Below, in pieces: positions 24,800 through 37,231 of a stretch of DNA of 64,000 bases (the first letter of the stretch is position 1; each line of letters begins with the position of its first letter). The stretch lies in assembly GCF_001541345.2 (NCBI RefSeq), contig NZ_LMVL02000002.1, forward strand, positions 1-64,000, written 5' to 3'. The position numbers were made by a program, and so were the translations under genes. This stretch comes from Gillisella vitis (GTDB lineage: Bacteria > Pseudomonadota > Alphaproteobacteria > Rhizobiales > Rhizobiaceae). Below the pieces are notes generated by a model, which was not told the origin of the DNA, made no database searches, and saw nothing but the letters and a program-made list of their open reading frames with translations.

Positions 24800-25879
24800 A
24801 TGCTGGAATTGCGAAACCTGTCCAAGGTGGTGGCGGGGGATGTTCACATTCATCCCGTCAACCTGACCCTGCAACGCGGGTCGCTGAACGTTCTGCTTGG
24901 GCCGACCCTGTCGGGCAAGACATCCTTGATGCGGCTGATGGCCGGGCTGGACAAGCCGACATCCGGTTCCCTGCTGTTTGATGGCAAGGACGTCACCGGT
25001 GTGCGGGTGCAGGACCGGTCGGTTGCCATGGTCTACCAGCAGTTCATCAATTATCCGGCCCTCAGCGTCTACGAAAACATCGCCTCGCCGCTCAGGGTGC
25101 GCAAGGTCGATAGGGCCACCATTGATCGCGAAGTGAAAAAAGCCGCCGAGCTTTTGAAGCTGACGCCCTATCTGGAGCGCACGCCGCTCAATCTCTCCGG
25201 CGGCCAGCAGCAGCGCACGGCGCTGGCCCGCGCCATCGTCAAGCAGGCAAGCCTGGTACTGCTGGATGAGCCGCTGGCCAATCTGGATTACAAGCTGCGT
25301 GAGGAATTGCGCGAGGAATTGCCGAAGATCTTTGCCGAACTGGGGGCGATTTTCGTCTATGCGACGACCGAGCCGTCGGAAGCCCTGCTTCTGGGTGGAT
25401 ACACCGCAACGCTGTCGGAAGGCCGCGTCACGCAATACGGCCCGACCATTGACGTCTATCGCCGCCCGGCAGACCTGAAAACTGCCCGAACCTTTGCCGA
25501 TCCGCCGTTGAACACTGTTCAGGCCATCCGCCGCGAGGGCCATTTCATGATCGGCGGCATTCCGGTTCTGACAGTGCCGAGGCACCTTTCGCATGTGCCG
25601 GAGGAGCCGTTGACGCTGGGCTTTCACCCGCATCACTTGTCGCTGGCGAGCGATGGTACAGGTGCTCTCACGGCCCGCTCGATGATCTCGGAAATTTCCG
25701 GCTCGGAAAGCTACATTCATCTCGACTATGCCGGGGAGCGCTGGGTGATGCTGGAGCATGGTATTCACGATATCGAACCGGGCCGCGACGTGCAGGTTCA
25801 TCTCGATACCCGCCACCTGATGGCCTTCGATGCCAATGGCCGGGCGCTTGCTGGAAAGCTTGAAGGACAGGGGGAATAG
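24800..25879 (+). CDS. glpS: glycerol ABC transporter ATP-binding protein
   Basis: A 359-residue ABC ATPase of the MalK/UgpC class. Walker A is GPTLSGKTS (Leu-Ser where G-C/S is usual), the signature is LSGGQQQR and Walker B is LVLLDEPLANLD. A C-terminal TOBE-type regulatory domain starts near residue 240. The switch histidine position reads TTEPSEA instead of the usual THDQ, so this subunit may be catalytically weak. With GlpT it forms the cytoplasmic motor of the glycerol importer described in Rhizobium leguminosarum as glpDSTPQUV. The start at 24800 follows glpD by 156 bp, with GGAGGAGG upstream. Confidence 0.9.
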   Translation: MLELRNLSKVVAGDVHIHPVNLTLQRGSLNVLLGPTLSGKTSLMRLMAGLDKPTSGSLLFDGKDVTGVRVQDRSVAMVYQQFINYPALSVYENIASPLRVRKVDRATIDREVKKAAELLKLTPYLERTPLNLSGGQQQRTALARAIVKQASLVLLDEPLANLDYKLREELREELPKIFAELGAIFVYATTEPSEALLLGGYTATLSEGRVTQYGPTIDVYRRPADLKTARTFADPPLNTVQAIRREGHFMIGGIPVLTVPRHLSHVPEEPLTLGFHPHHLSLASDGTGALTARSMISEISGSESYIHLDYAGERWVMLEHGIHDIEPGRDVQVHLDTRHLMAFDANGRALAGKLEGQGE

Positions 25880-25882
25880 ACG

Positions 25883-26973
<1,091 letters not shown>

Positions 26974-26977
<4 letters not shown>

Positions 26978-27861
26978 ACAAGACCTGGAACAACAAGGCC
27001 TGGTTTCTGGTGTTGCCGGTTCTGCTGCTGGTGGCTTTTTCCGCTGTCATTCCGCTGATGACGGTGGTGAATTATTCGGTGCAGGACACGTTTGGCAATA
27101 ACGACTTCTTCTGGGCCGGTTCGGACTGGTTCACCCAGACCCTGCAATCGGAACGGTTCTGGGATGCGCTGTGGCGCAACCTGATCTTCTCGATGATCAT
27201 TCTCGCCATCGAAGTGCCGCTTGGTATCCTGATCGCGCTGAACATGCCGAAGACCGGACTTGGTGTGCCGGTCTGCCTGGTGCTGATGGCTTTGCCGCTG
27301 CTGATCCCGTGGAATGTGGTCGGCACCATCTGGCAGGTGTTCGGACGCAGCGATATCGGCCTGCTCGGCTATACCCTCAACGCCATCGGTCTCGATTATA
27401 ATTACGTGGCCAATCCATTCGATGCCTGGGCGACAATTGTCGTCATGGATGTCTGGCATTGGACCAGCCTTGTCGTGCTGCTGTGCTATGCCGGTTTGGT
27501 GTCGATCCCGGATGCCTATTACCAGGCGGCGCGGATTGATGGCGCCTCGCGCTGGTCGGTGTTTCGCTACATCCAACTGCCGAAGATGAAGCAGGTGCTG
27601 CTAATTGCCGTGCTGCTGCGCTTCATGGACAGTTTTATGATCTATACCGAACCTTTCGTCGTCACCGGCGGCGGGCCGGGCAATTCCACCACTTTCCTGT
27701 CGATCGATCTGGTGAAAATGGCACTCGGCCAGTTCGACCTCGGACCCGCAGCGGCCATGTCGATCATCTACTTCCTGATCATTCTGCTGCTGTCCTGGGT
27801 CTTCTACACTGTCATGACCCATAGCGACGCCCAGAACGCGTCAGCACCGAAGGGAGACTAA
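26974..27861 (+). CDS. glpP: glycerol ABC transporter permease
   Basis: A 295-residue inner-membrane permease with six hydrophobic helices. The coupling-loop (EAA) motif is AARIDGASRWSVFRYIQLP near residue 185, which contacts the ATPases. It is the MalF-like subunit. The start overlaps the glpT stop, and GGGAGGGG precedes it. Confidence 0.92.
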
Positions 27862-27864
27862 GCC

Positions 27865-28677
27865 ATGAACAACAGCCGATCCCTTCGCCCGGTGCTGATT
27901 GTCAGTCTCTACATTTTGTTTTTGTTGCTGCCGATCTACTGGCTCGTCAACATGAGCTTCAAGACCAACCAGGAAATCCTGAGCTCCCTGACGCTCTATC
28001 CGCATGAGCCGACGCTGAAGAATTACATCACCATTTTCACCGACCGGTCCTGGTATTCGGGCTATATCAACTCGATCATCTATGTGGTGCAAAACATGGT
28101 GATTTCGGTCGTCTGCGCTCTACCGGCTGCCTATGCCTTCTCGCGCTACCGGTTTTTGGGCGACAAGCACCTGTTTTTCTGGCTGTTGACCAACCGCATG
28201 GCGCCGCCTGCGGTGTTTGCCCTGCCGTTCTTCCAGCTCTATTCGGCCTTTGACATGATCGACACGCATATTGCGGTGGCGCTGGCCCATTGCCTGTTCA
28301 ACGTGCCGCTGGCGGTGTGGATTCTGGAAGGTTTCATGTCCGGTATCCCCAAGGAGATCGATGAAACGGCTTATATCGATGGCTATTCATTTCCCCGCTT
28401 TTTCGTGAAGATCTTCATACCGCTGATTGCCTCCGGCATCGGGGTCGCGGCCTTCTTCTGCTTCATGTTTTCATGGGTGGAACTGCTGATCGCCCGCACG
28501 CTGACCACGGTTGATGCCAAGCCGATTGCCGCTGTGATGACCCGCACTGTGTCTGCCTCTGGTGTGGATTGGGGTCTGCTGGCCGCCGCCGGTGTGCTGA
28601 CGCTGATCCCCGGTGCGGTGGTGATCTATTTCGTCCGCAATTATATCGCCAAGGGCTTTGCCCTCGGTCGCGTCTGA
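27865..28677 (+). CDS. glpQ: glycerol ABC transporter permease
   Basis: A 270-residue MalG-like permease with six helices and the EAA loop DETAYIDGYSFPRFFVKIFI near residue 170. It pairs with GlpP in the membrane. It starts three bases after glpP, with GGGAGAC upstream. The symbol follows the rhizobial glp transporter naming, not the phosphodiesterase GlpQ of enteric bacteria. Confidence 0.92.
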   Translation: MNNSRSLRPVLIVSLYILFLLLPIYWLVNMSFKTNQEILSSLTLYPHEPTLKNYITIFTDRSWYSGYINSIIYVVQNMVISVVCALPAAYAFSRYRFLGDKHLFFWLLTNRMAPPAVFALPFFQLYSAFDMIDTHIAVALAHCLFNVPLAVWILEGFMSGIPKEIDETAYIDGYSFPRFFVKIFIPLIASGIGVAAFFCFMFSWVELLIARTLTTVDAKPIAAVMTRTVSASGVDWGLLAAAGVLTLIPGAVVIYFVRNYIAKGFALGRV

Positions 28678-28690
28678 GGAGGAGGACACG

Positions 28691-28972
28691 ATGAACCTGT
28701 CATGGATGGCCTGGACCACGCCCACGGCGCTGTTCTTCATCACCATTCTGGCGTTGCTGATCGCCCTGTCGGTCTGGGAATATTTTTCGCCCGGCGGCAA
28801 TCCCCGCGTCGGCATACTGCGGTTCGAGACGACACGCGGCGACAGGCTATTTGTGTCGCTGCTCGGCTCCGCCTTCATTCATCTCGCATGGTTGGGGCTA
28901 TCCAGTCTCAGCCTGTGGTGGGCTCTTGGTCTTTCGGTCATCTACGCCATCGGCGTGTTCCGGACGGTTTAA
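28691..28972 (+). CDS. glpU: DUF2160 small membrane protein of the glycerol transporter
   Basis: 93 residues with three hydrophobic helices separated by a polar loop (SPGGNPRVGILRFETTRGDR), matching DUF2160. It lies between the permease and binding-protein genes, in the place named glpU in the rhizobial operon. Its function is unknown; it is presumably an accessory of the importer. GGAGGAGGACACG precedes ATG 28691. Confidence 0.82.
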   Translation: MNLSWMAWTTPTALFFITILALLIALSVWEYFSPGGNPRVGILRFETTRGDRLFVSLLGSAFIHLAWLGLSSLSLWWALGLSVIYAIGVFRTV

Positions 28973-29017
28973 AAGCTCAGTAAATACGCCTGCAATCGCA
29001 AACTCTGGGAGGACATG

Positions 29018-30739
<1,722 letters not shown>

Positions 30740-30753
30740 GAAACATCAATGAT

Positions 30754-30783
30754 CGATGCCGCGCATAATGACGCGCGGCATCG
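30754..30783 (+). terminator. hairpin after glpV
   Basis: CGATGCCGCGC and GCGCGGCATCG form a perfect 11-bp stem with an 8-base loop, 14 bp past the glpV stop. A modest T-containing run (AAAACTTTCTTC) follows. Confidence 0.7.
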
Positions 30784-30816
30784 AAAACTTTCTTCACAGC
30801 AGCAAAATACGGTACA

Positions 30817-30846
30817 AAAAACGCCCGGCAATGTTGCCGGGCGTTT
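30817..30846. terminator. rho-independent terminator of the cytochrome c gene
   Basis: AAAACGCCCGGCA and TGCCGGGCGTTTT pair around an ATGT loop, with A/T tails on both sides, 47 bp past the minus-strand cytochrome gene stop. It could serve both convergent operons. Confidence 0.88.
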
Positions 30847-30892
30847 TATCTAAATCATGCTTTTCCCCTGCCGCGTTTACGACAGCGGGCGA

Positions 30893-31450
30893 TCAATTGG
30901 TCGGCAGCGCGACCGGATTGTCTGACTGGTTGTGCAGATACACCAACAGGTTGGCGCGGTCCTGTTCCTTGGGAAGTCCTGCAAAGCCCATCGCTGTGCC
31001 TGCCACGAATTTCTTTGGCGCGGTCAGGAAGTGGTTGAGGTTTTCAAAGGTCCAGTGTTCCGAACTGCCCTTGGAGAAATCCTTCATGCCGGCCGAATAG
31101 GCAAAACCTTCATGACTGGCGACAGGCCGGTCGACAACGCCCCAAAGGTTTGGTCCGACCTTGTTGGCTCCGCCCTTGTCGACGCTATGACAGGCTGTGC
31201 ATTTCTTGAAAATCGCTTCGCCAGCCTTGACGTCTGCCGATGCCAGCAGTTCGGCAATCGGCTTGTCGGCTGCGGCTGGTGCCGCACCTTCGCCGCCGCC
31301 AGCGGCAGGCGCTTCGGCAGCCACGATGGCATAGCCTTCCTTTTCGGGGTTCGGCGCGTGGAAAATCCCCTCCGACGCAATGGACACTGACATCAGTACG
31401 AAGATTGTACCAAGCAATGCGCCTGCTCCCATATTCATGTAGGAATTCAT
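30893..31450 (-). CDS. cycM: membrane-anchored c-type cytochrome (CycM-like)
   Basis: 185 residues: an N-terminal transmembrane anchor ([19 protein letters not shown]), an Ala/Gly-rich linker (about 40-70) and a class I cytochrome c domain with the haem site CTACH and a distal Met in YSAGMKDF. It is the type of membrane-bound cytochrome c that passes electrons to the terminal oxidase in rhizobia. It is divergent from kdsB-pheA, an arrangement typical of the group. GGGGAG precedes ATG 31450. Confidence 0.88.
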   Translation of the reverse strand: MNSYMNMGAGALLGTIFVLMSVSIASEGIFHAPNPEKEGYAIVAAEAPAAGGGEGAAPAAADKPIAELLASADVKAGEAIFKKCTACHSVDKGGANKVGPNLWGVVDRPVASHEGFAYSAGMKDFSKGSSEHWTFENLNHFLTAPKKFVAGTAMGFAGLPKEQDRANLLVYLHNQSDNPVALPTN

Positions 31451-31619
31451 TGGTTATCGCTCCCCATGCAGTCCGCGCAGTAGAAATCGGACAAGCCTCC
31501 ATCTAAGAAAAGGCTAAGACTTTTGCTTGACAGTTGCAACCCGATTATGCTCCCCCGCCCTGAGACGTTTTGCCACTTACCTCGTTGCTTTCCCCCGCTG
31601 CTTTCAAAGGCGAATACCG

Positions 31620-32369
31620 ATGTCTGACCATACACGCTTCAAGACCCTGGTTCTCATTCCTGCCCGCATGGCCTCCACCAGGCTCCCTGGCAAGCCGCTG
31701 GCCGATATTGCTGGTCTGCCGATGATCGTCCAGGTGGCAAAGCGTGCAGCGGAAGCCAATGTCGGACGTATCGTCGTGGCGGTGGATCATCCTGACGTGT
31801 TCGCCACGGTGACGGCAGCCGGTTTTGAAGCCGTGATGACCGGCGAGCAGCATCAATCCGGTTCGGACCGCATCCATGAAGCGCTGATGACGGTCGATCC
31901 GAAGGGCGAGGCCGAGATCATCATCAACGTGCAGGGCGACCTGCCCACCATTGACCCGGAGACGATCCGTGCCGCCCTTCGGCCCCTGGAAGATCCCGCA
32001 GTTGATATCGCCACGCTGACGGTGGAGATCGAGGATGAGGCGGAAAAGACCAATCCCAACGTGGTGAAGGTCGTCGGTTCGCCGCTGTCGGACAATCGCC
32101 TGCGGGCGCTCTATTTTACCCGCGCCACCGCCCCCCATGGCAAGGGGCCGCTTTATCATCATATCGGCCTCTACGCCTATCGCCGTGCCGCGCTGGAACG
32201 GTTCGTGGCGCTGTCTCCCTCGGTGCTGGAAAAGCGCGAATCGCTGGAACAGCTACGGGCGCTGGAAGCAGGCATGCGCATTGATGTCGAGATTGTCGAT
32301 ACTGTGCCGCTTGGCGTCGATACAGCGGCGGATCTCGAAAAAGCCCGCGCCATTCTGGCTGCAAAATAA
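31620..32369 (+). CDS. kdsB: CMP-Kdo synthetase
   Basis: A 249-residue 3-deoxy-manno-octulosonate cytidylyltransferase. N-terminal [20 protein letters not shown] is the CTP-binding loop. [14 protein letters not shown] carries the metal-binding Asp, and [13 protein letters not shown] is the family signature. It activates Kdo for lipopolysaccharide core synthesis. ATG 31620 with AAAGGCG upstream is preferred to the longer frame from 31527. It is followed 10 bp later by pheA. Confidence 0.95.
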   Translation: MSDHTRFKTLVLIPARMASTRLPGKPLADIAGLPMIVQVAKRAAEANVGRIVVAVDHPDVFATVTAAGFEAVMTGEQHQSGSDRIHEALMTVDPKGEAEIIINVQGDLPTIDPETIRAALRPLEDPAVDIATLTVEIEDEAEKTNPNVVKVVGSPLSDNRLRALYFTRATAPHGKGPLYHHIGLYAYRRAALERFVALSPSVLEKRESLEQLRALEAGMRIDVEIVDTVPLGVDTAADLEKARAILAAK

Positions 32370-32379
32370 GGATAAACTC

Positions 32380-33234
32380 GTGGTCACGCTCACCAACAAG
32401 ATCTCTTTTCAGGGCGATTATGGCGCCAATTCCGACATGGCCTGCCGTGACATGTTCCCGGATATGGAGCCGCTGCCATGCCCGACGTTTGAGGACGCTT
32501 TCATGGCGTTGGAAAATGGCGAGGCGGATCTGGCGATGATCCCGATTGAAAACACGCTGGCTGGGCGGGTCGCCGATATTCACTATCTGCTGCCGCTGTC
32601 ACGTTTGAAGATCATCGGTGAATATTTCATGCCGATCCGTTTCCAGCTCATGGTGCTGCCGGGCGTCAAGGCTGAGGAGATCCGCACGGTTCACAGCCAC
32701 ATCCATGCGCTCGGCCAATGCCGCAAGATCATCCGCAGCCATGGCTGGAAGGCCGTGGTGGCGGGCGATACGGCAGGGGCCGCCAAGCAGGTTGCGGAAC
32801 TGGGCGACCGCTCCATGGCGGCATTGGCGCCGCGCCTTGCCGCCTCGCTCTATGGTCTGGATATTCTCGCCGAAAATGTCGAGGATTCAGAAAACAACAT
32901 CACCCGTTTCGTCGTGCTGTCGCGCGATGAGGTGGCGTTGACGCGGACAGCTGAGGACGAGCGCTTCATCACCACCTTCGTTTTCAATGTCCGCAATATT
33001 CCGGCAGCGCTGTACAAAGCCATGGGTGGTTTTGCCACCAATGGGGTCAATATGACCAAGCTGGAAAGCTACCAGATTGGCGGCAAGTTCATTGCCACCC
33101 AGTTTTATGCCGATATCGAAGGCCATCCGGAGGATGCACCGGTCAAGCGGGCGCTGGAGGAATTACGCTTCTTCTCCGAGAAGGTTCACATTCTCGGCGT
33201 CTACAAGGCCCACGCCATGCGCGGAAAATTTTAA
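32380..33234 (+). CDS. pheA: prephenate dehydratase
   Basis: 284 residues. The catalytic domain (1-185) contains GANSDMA, MIPIENTLAGRV and the T-R-F motif NNITRFVVLS. A C-terminal ACT domain (about 200-275) has TNGVNMTKLESYQIG, for feedback control by phenylalanine. There is no chorismate mutase domain. The GTG start at 32380 has AAGGATAAAC upstream, ten bases after the kdsB stop; the longer frame into kdsB is not used. Confidence 0.93.
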   Translation: MVTLTNKISFQGDYGANSDMACRDMFPDMEPLPCPTFEDAFMALENGEADLAMIPIENTLAGRVADIHYLLPLSRLKIIGEYFMPIRFQLMVLPGVKAEEIRTVHSHIHALGQCRKIIRSHGWKAVVAGDTAGAAKQVAELGDRSMAALAPRLAASLYGLDILAENVEDSENNITRFVVLSRDEVALTRTAEDERFITTFVFNVRNIPAALYKAMGGFATNGVNMTKLESYQIGGKFIATQFYADIEGHPEDAPVKRALEELRFFSEKVHILGVYKAHAMRGKF

Positions 33235-33282
33235 TATGGAATGAAAGCAATGGCGGCGGGGTGCTGCCATTGCTCTGCGCAC

Positions 33283-35253
33283 TCAATATTTCAGCGAATA
33301 GCCGATCTTGTAGAGCGGCTTTTTCGAATCATGCGGCGTGCTTGGCGCCTGTGCCTCGACGGCCTGCATGGAAGACGGCAGTTCAAACGGCAGCTTGCCC
33401 CGTGCCTTCTGCTTGCCCTCGATGACGTTGAACAGCGCTTCGTCACTTGCGCCGAAATTGCCGATCAACGCCTTTGTCTGGTCCTTCAGATCGGTGAGAA
33501 TACTCGGGCGTGACAGAAACACCGTGGCAATAATCGGTGTCTTTCCGGCAATGGCGGTCACGGCGTCGTAATCGGGGTTGCCGGGCTTGAAGGACAGGTC
33601 GCCTTCCTCGTGCCGCGCTCCGAAGAAGTAATTCGGGTGCAGGCGCTCAAACGGTGCCATCAGACGGACAAGGGCAAAATCGGCCTCTTCCGGTCTTGTC
33701 ACCACCTGATAACCGCGCTTCTGGGCGATAGCGGCATCGACATTGAAAAGATAGACCTTCTTTCCAGGCTTGACGGGAAGGATTTTCCCCTTGTTTTGCA
33801 GAACAACCATGGCGCGGGCCTGGGCCTTTTCGCCCTCGGCGACAAAATCCGCATTGCCAACGATGTCTTTGGCTTTTTGCGGGTCGGCATAGGGGTTTTC
33901 GAACAAGCCCTGCTCGAATTTCTGGATCAGCAACCCCTTGGCAGACTGATCGATCCTGATTTCGCTGACTTTCTTGTCTTCGACGGCTTTCACCAGGATA
34001 TCGGAATTGGCGACGCCGCCGAATTGGTCGATACCGGCGTTAACCGCCTTGGCAAAACGGTCCTCGCGGCTGAGATCCTCAACGCCCCAGGGCATGCCGA
34101 ATGTGTCAGGCCGGATGATCGGGGTGTCGCCTGGCTTTTCGCCATTCAGGCATTCATCCTTGCAGTCATTGGTAATCAGCCAGTCGCTGACCACGACGCC
34201 ATCGAACTTGTAGCGCTTGCGCAGCAGATCCGTCAGCAATTGCTTGCTATAGCCTGCCGCCACGGGCTCCAGGGGTTTGCCATCAAGCTTGACGCCATCG
34301 ACAATCGAATAGGTCGGCATGATGCCCGCCACCTTGGCGGCAAAGGCACCCTTGAAGGGTATGACATGCTTTTCAAAGTCCTTGGCCTTAAAAACCACAT
34401 GGCGGCCATAGGAGTTATGGCCATCAAAGCCTTGCGGTGCTGCGCCATAGCCCACCCAATGCTTGGCGACGGCGCTGACGCTGCCGGGTTTCAGACCCTT
34501 GGTGCCGTTCTGGAAACCTGCGACATAGGCTTCCGCCATGCGCCTGGAAATCTGCGGATCTTCCCCGAATGTGCCGGTCGAGCGTGGCCAGCGTGGTTCC
34601 GTGGCAAGATCGATTTGCGGTGACAGGGCCTGCTGGATGCCGACGGCGAGATATTCCTGCCGTGCGATATCGCCGAACCGGCGCGTCAGTTTCGCATCGT
34701 CGAGCGCGCCAAAACCTAGGCTTTCCGGCCATTTGGAGAAACCACCGCTCTGGGCCGAAGCGCCCAGCACATATTGGAAATGGTTACGCGGGTCGGTGCT
34801 GATCGTCAGCGGAATGCCAAGCCGGCTTGCCTCGGCAATCTCTTGGAGCTTGTTGTTTTCTGCGGCCAGCTGTTCGGGCGGTAGGGATAGCCGGGTAATA
34901 TAGGTGGCAACCTTGGCATCGTTGATCAGGGGCTTGATCCGCTCCAGATCATACCCGCTGCCGCGTCCCTGTCCGGCCTCCGATCCGGACGCCAAAGCCG
35001 GTGCCGTCCCATGCATCATCAACCCGGCCTTTTCGATCAAACTCATCTGGCTGACCAGGTCGCTTGCCCGCTCTGCCGGAGAGCGACGCCAGTCCTCATA
35101 AGGGTCGAGGCGGCCGTTGCGGTTAAGGTCCTTGAAGGTCTTTCCATCGACCGTGAGGATCGCGGCGGAACGGGCGACGACGATAGGATGGTTTTGCGCG
35201 ATGGCAACAGACGCCATCAGAATGGCGCAGGACGCCAAGCTAAACATTTTCAT
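33283..35253 (-). CDS. exported glycoside hydrolase family 3 beta-glucosidase
   Basis: 656 residues with a signal peptide (MKMFSLASCAILMASVAIA). GH3 features are the calcium-like DLNRNGRLDPYEDW near the N-terminus, SLIEKAGLM, GTFGEDP, VAKHWVGYG and the nucleophile region FDGVVVSDW (the Asp). A C-terminal alpha/beta sandwich includes VVLQNKGKILPVK. It hydrolyses beta-glucosides outside the cytoplasm, probably plant-derived. ATG 35253 is chosen for the signal peptide, and CAGGAAA lies nearby. It stands alone between pheA and nudC. Confidence 0.9.
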   Translation of the reverse strand: MKMFSLASCAILMASVAIAQNHPIVVARSAAILTVDGKTFKDLNRNGRLDPYEDWRRSPAERASDLVSQMSLIEKAGLMMHGTAPALASGSEAGQGRGSGYDLERIKPLINDAKVATYITRLSLPPEQLAAENNKLQEIAEASRLGIPLTISTDPRNHFQYVLGASAQSGGFSKWPESLGFGALDDAKLTRRFGDIARQEYLAVGIQQALSPQIDLATEPRWPRSTGTFGEDPQISRRMAEAYVAGFQNGTKGLKPGSVSAVAKHWVGYGAAPQGFDGHNSYGRHVVFKAKDFEKHVIPFKGAFAAKVAGIMPTYSIVDGVKLDGKPLEPVAAGYSKQLLTDLLRKRYKFDGVVVSDWLITNDCKDECLNGEKPGDTPIIRPDTFGMPWGVEDLSREDRFAKAVNAGIDQFGGVANSDILVKAVEDKKVSEIRIDQSAKGLLIQKFEQGLFENPYADPQKAKDIVGNADFVAEGEKAQARAMVVLQNKGKILPVKPGKKVYLFNVDAAIAQKRGYQVVTRPEEADFALVRLMAPFERLHPNYFFGARHEEGDLSFKPGNPDYDAVTAIAGKTPIIATVFLSRPSILTDLKDQTKALIGNFGASDEALFNVIEGKQKARGKLPFELPSSMQAVEAQAPSTPHDSKKPLYKIGYSLKY

Positions 35254-35432
35254 CGATGATTTCCTGAATTGATGAATTTTCGCCGAAAAACGGGCCAAAA
35301 ACGGATTGCTGAAAGGCCGAGTGGAACGCCTATCGAGGCACAGCTCGCCGTTTCACCGTGGCGTTGGGTTTTGAAAGCAAAGATATATCCTCCCTCGAAA
35401 TAGGCTAATTCTATCGCGTGTGATGTTTTGCT

Positions 35433-35466
35433 TCATCGTCCGTTGACCCCTCCCATCGGACGATGA
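35433..35466. repeat. inverted repeat upstream of the GH3 gene
   Basis: TCATCGTCCG and CGGACGATGA form a perfect 10-bp inverted repeat with a 14-base spacer. It may be an operator for the beta-glucosidase gene (about 180 bp upstream) or a terminator for nudC. There is no U-run. Confidence 0.4.
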
Positions 35467-35547
35467 CATCACATTCGCTTACCATAGCCTCACACGTTTT
35501 CCGCGTAAATGGTGTTGAAGGCCGTTCCAGGCGCTGTGTCCGCGACC

Positions 35548-36513
35548 TTAACCAGCCTTGCCCCAGTCAAGCCAGTCGCTCATCAGGCGATGGGCAATGG
35601 TGCCACTGACGGGGGCCTTTACCGTTTCAGTCTCAAGATCGATCATCGCCTGCACCTCGGCCCGGCTGAACCAGCGGCAATCGGCCAGTTCGTTCTCGTC
35701 ACGGGAAATCTCGAAGCTCAGGGCCTGCGCATAGCAGCCGATCATCAACTGGTGCGGCATCGGCCAAGGCTGTGAGGCGTGGTAGCGCACACGCCCGATG
35801 GTGATGGCGGCCTCCTCATAGGTCTCGCGCCGCACGGCGTTTTCAATGGTTTCCGCTGGTTCGACAAAGCCGGCGAGGCAGGAATACATGCCTTCTGGAA
35901 AATGCGCTCCGCGCCCGAGCAGGCAGCGGTCGTTGTCCTCATCCACGGTCATCATGATCACCACCGGATCGGTGCGTGGAAAGGCCATGCGCCCGCAGGC
36001 CGGACATTCGCGCTTGTAGCCGCCAAGCCGCGGCTCCATCGGTTTGCCGCAGGTGCCGCAGAAGCGGTTCTCACTGTTCCAGTGCAACAGGCTGAAACCC
36101 TGCGCGGCTTCGCCGACCAATTCGGCTTCAAGATTGGGATCACGAAACAGTTCGCGCGCCGTTAAAGCCTTGTACCCACTTGCAAGCTGCTCCTCGCTGA
36201 TTGTCACGGGTACGGCGATGCGCGGCTCGCCGCTGGGTCGGCGACCCAAAAGCACGGCATTGTCGAGGTCCGGTTGCAGGGCGGTCAGCTCATAGGGTGC
36301 AAATAGCGGGTCCAGCACCAGTCCTTCATGCTTGAACACCAGCCGGTTGCCAGCAAAAGCCAGCACATGCATGCCCTCGGCCTTGAAGGCTTCCGAGAGG
36401 CTCTCTTCCGAGCGATGCTCTGTGTAGCGCTCCAGTCCGTTGCCGGCAAAAGCGGTGAGGGCGCTTGCCTCGGGATGGGGTGTGTCGGTCTCAAACAGGG
36501 AAATTGGGGTCAT
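35548..36513 (-). CDS. nudC: NADH pyrophosphatase
   Basis: 321 residues. A four-cysteine zinc ribbon (FCGTCGKP and CPACGR) precedes the Nudix domain, with GX5E-type GFVEPAETIENAVRRETYEEAA. The NudC-specific SQPWPMPHQLM follows. It cleaves NADH or NAD to NMN and AMP and can remove NAD caps from RNA. ATG 36513 overlaps the stop of the upstream HIT gene, so the two are coupled. Confidence 0.95.
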   Translation of the reverse strand: MTPISLFETDTPHPEASALTAFAGNGLERYTEHRSEESLSEAFKAEGMHVLAFAGNRLVFKHEGLVLDPLFAPYELTALQPDLDNAVLLGRRPSGEPRIAVPVTISEEQLASGYKALTARELFRDPNLEAELVGEAAQGFSLLHWNSENRFCGTCGKPMEPRLGGYKRECPACGRMAFPRTDPVVIMMTVDEDNDRCLLGRGAHFPEGMYSCLAGFVEPAETIENAVRRETYEEAAITIGRVRYHASQPWPMPHQLMIGCYAQALSFEISRDENELADCRWFSRAEVQAMIDLETETVKAPVSGTIAHRLMSDWLDWGKAG

Positions 36514-36917
36514 GTCAGCGCATCCAGAATTGTCGTTGTCATCGCCGCAAGGGCTGTGTCCGAGTAAGGCTCTGCCACCCCATGTCCCCAGATCGGCCCC
36601 GGCCAGTTCGGGTCGTTTTCAAAGCGGGCGACGACATGAACATGGAGCTGTCGAACCATATTGCCAATGGCGGCGATGTTGATCTTGGTGGCGCCGGTCG
36701 CGGTTTTTAAGGCGGCGCCCACTTGCACCTGTTCGTGCAGCAGCTGGATCTGGTCGTCCTTGGAAAGCTCGAAAATCTCAGCGACATCATTGCGGCGCGG
36801 CACCAGGATCAGCCAGGGCCAGCGGCTATCCCTGGACAGGCGCAGATCGCTCAACGGCAGCTGCAAGATCGACTGGCTGTCGCGCGCCAGCCGTTCATCG
36901 AGACGGAAAGGCTCCAA
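36510..36917 (-). CDS. HIT-family nucleotide hydrolase
   Basis: A 135-residue histidine-triad protein with RQLHVHVVARFENDPNWPGP near the C-terminus (the H-x-H pattern of the family; the first H position is Q). WPWLILVPRRND is the other conserved block. It hydrolyses nucleotide-linked phosphates. The start is TTG 36917 with CAGGAG upstream, giving the family N-terminus MEPFRLDERL. It is in an operon with nudC. Confidence 0.88.
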   Translation of the reverse strand: MEPFRLDERLARDSQSILQLPLSDLRLSRDSRWPWLILVPRRNDVAEIFELSKDDQIQLLHEQVQVGAALKTATGATKINIAAIGNMVRQLHVHVVARFENDPNWPGPIWGHGVAEPYSDTALAAMTTTILDALT

Positions 36918-37027
36918 GATCGGTCTCCTGATTGTTTCCTCGAGGTCATTTTGTTTTTACGCATGCCTGACCGTAAAGCCGATATCCACTTTTACCGGAA
37001 AGGCGAATAGTTTTTTTGGTCCTCGGC

Positions 37028-37056
37028 TTGCAATTGCCTCAGGAATTGCCGATATG
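37028..37056 (+). promoter_or_regulatory. promoter of the SRP RNA gene
   Basis: TTGCAA (37028-37033), a 17-bp spacer and GATATG (37051-37056) form a sigma-70-type promoter whose start point, about seven bases on, coincides with the predicted 5' end of the RNA. Confidence 0.6.
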
Positions 37057-37062
37057 TCGCTC

Positions 37063-37158
37063 GGGAGGTTGGTGGTGGACGAGCCACTCGCCAACCGGGT
37101 CAGGTCCGGAAGGAAGCAGCCCTAACGAGCGCGGCACGGGTCATCGTGCCAGCCTCCC
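37063..37158 (+). ncRNA. ffs: signal recognition particle RNA (4.5S type)
   Basis: The universally conserved domain IV core GGTCAGGTCCGGAAGGAAGC, followed by AGCCC, is present at 37098-37125. The ends GGGAGG (37063-37068) and CCTCCC (37153-37158) pair, giving a single ~96-nt hairpin as in the small bacterial SRP RNA. It pairs with Ffh to target membrane proteins. It lies just upstream of dnaX, and open frames crossing it are not real. Confidence 0.95.
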
Positions 37159-37231
37159 ACCCTTCATGTTTATGGCCAGTCCTTTTCAAGCGTGGCCGTA
37201 TCCCGCCCGAAACGGGGAGACTGGCAGCGCG

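Noticed and set aside
28995..29009. ATCGCAAACTCTGGG shared by the glpV leader and the idhA hairpin (5563-5577)
   Set aside because: A single 15-base match is expected by chance in a 64-kb window; only one site forms a hairpin.
37016..37231. N-terminal extension of dnaX
   Set aside because: It would translate through the SRP RNA; the conserved DnaX start is at 37232.
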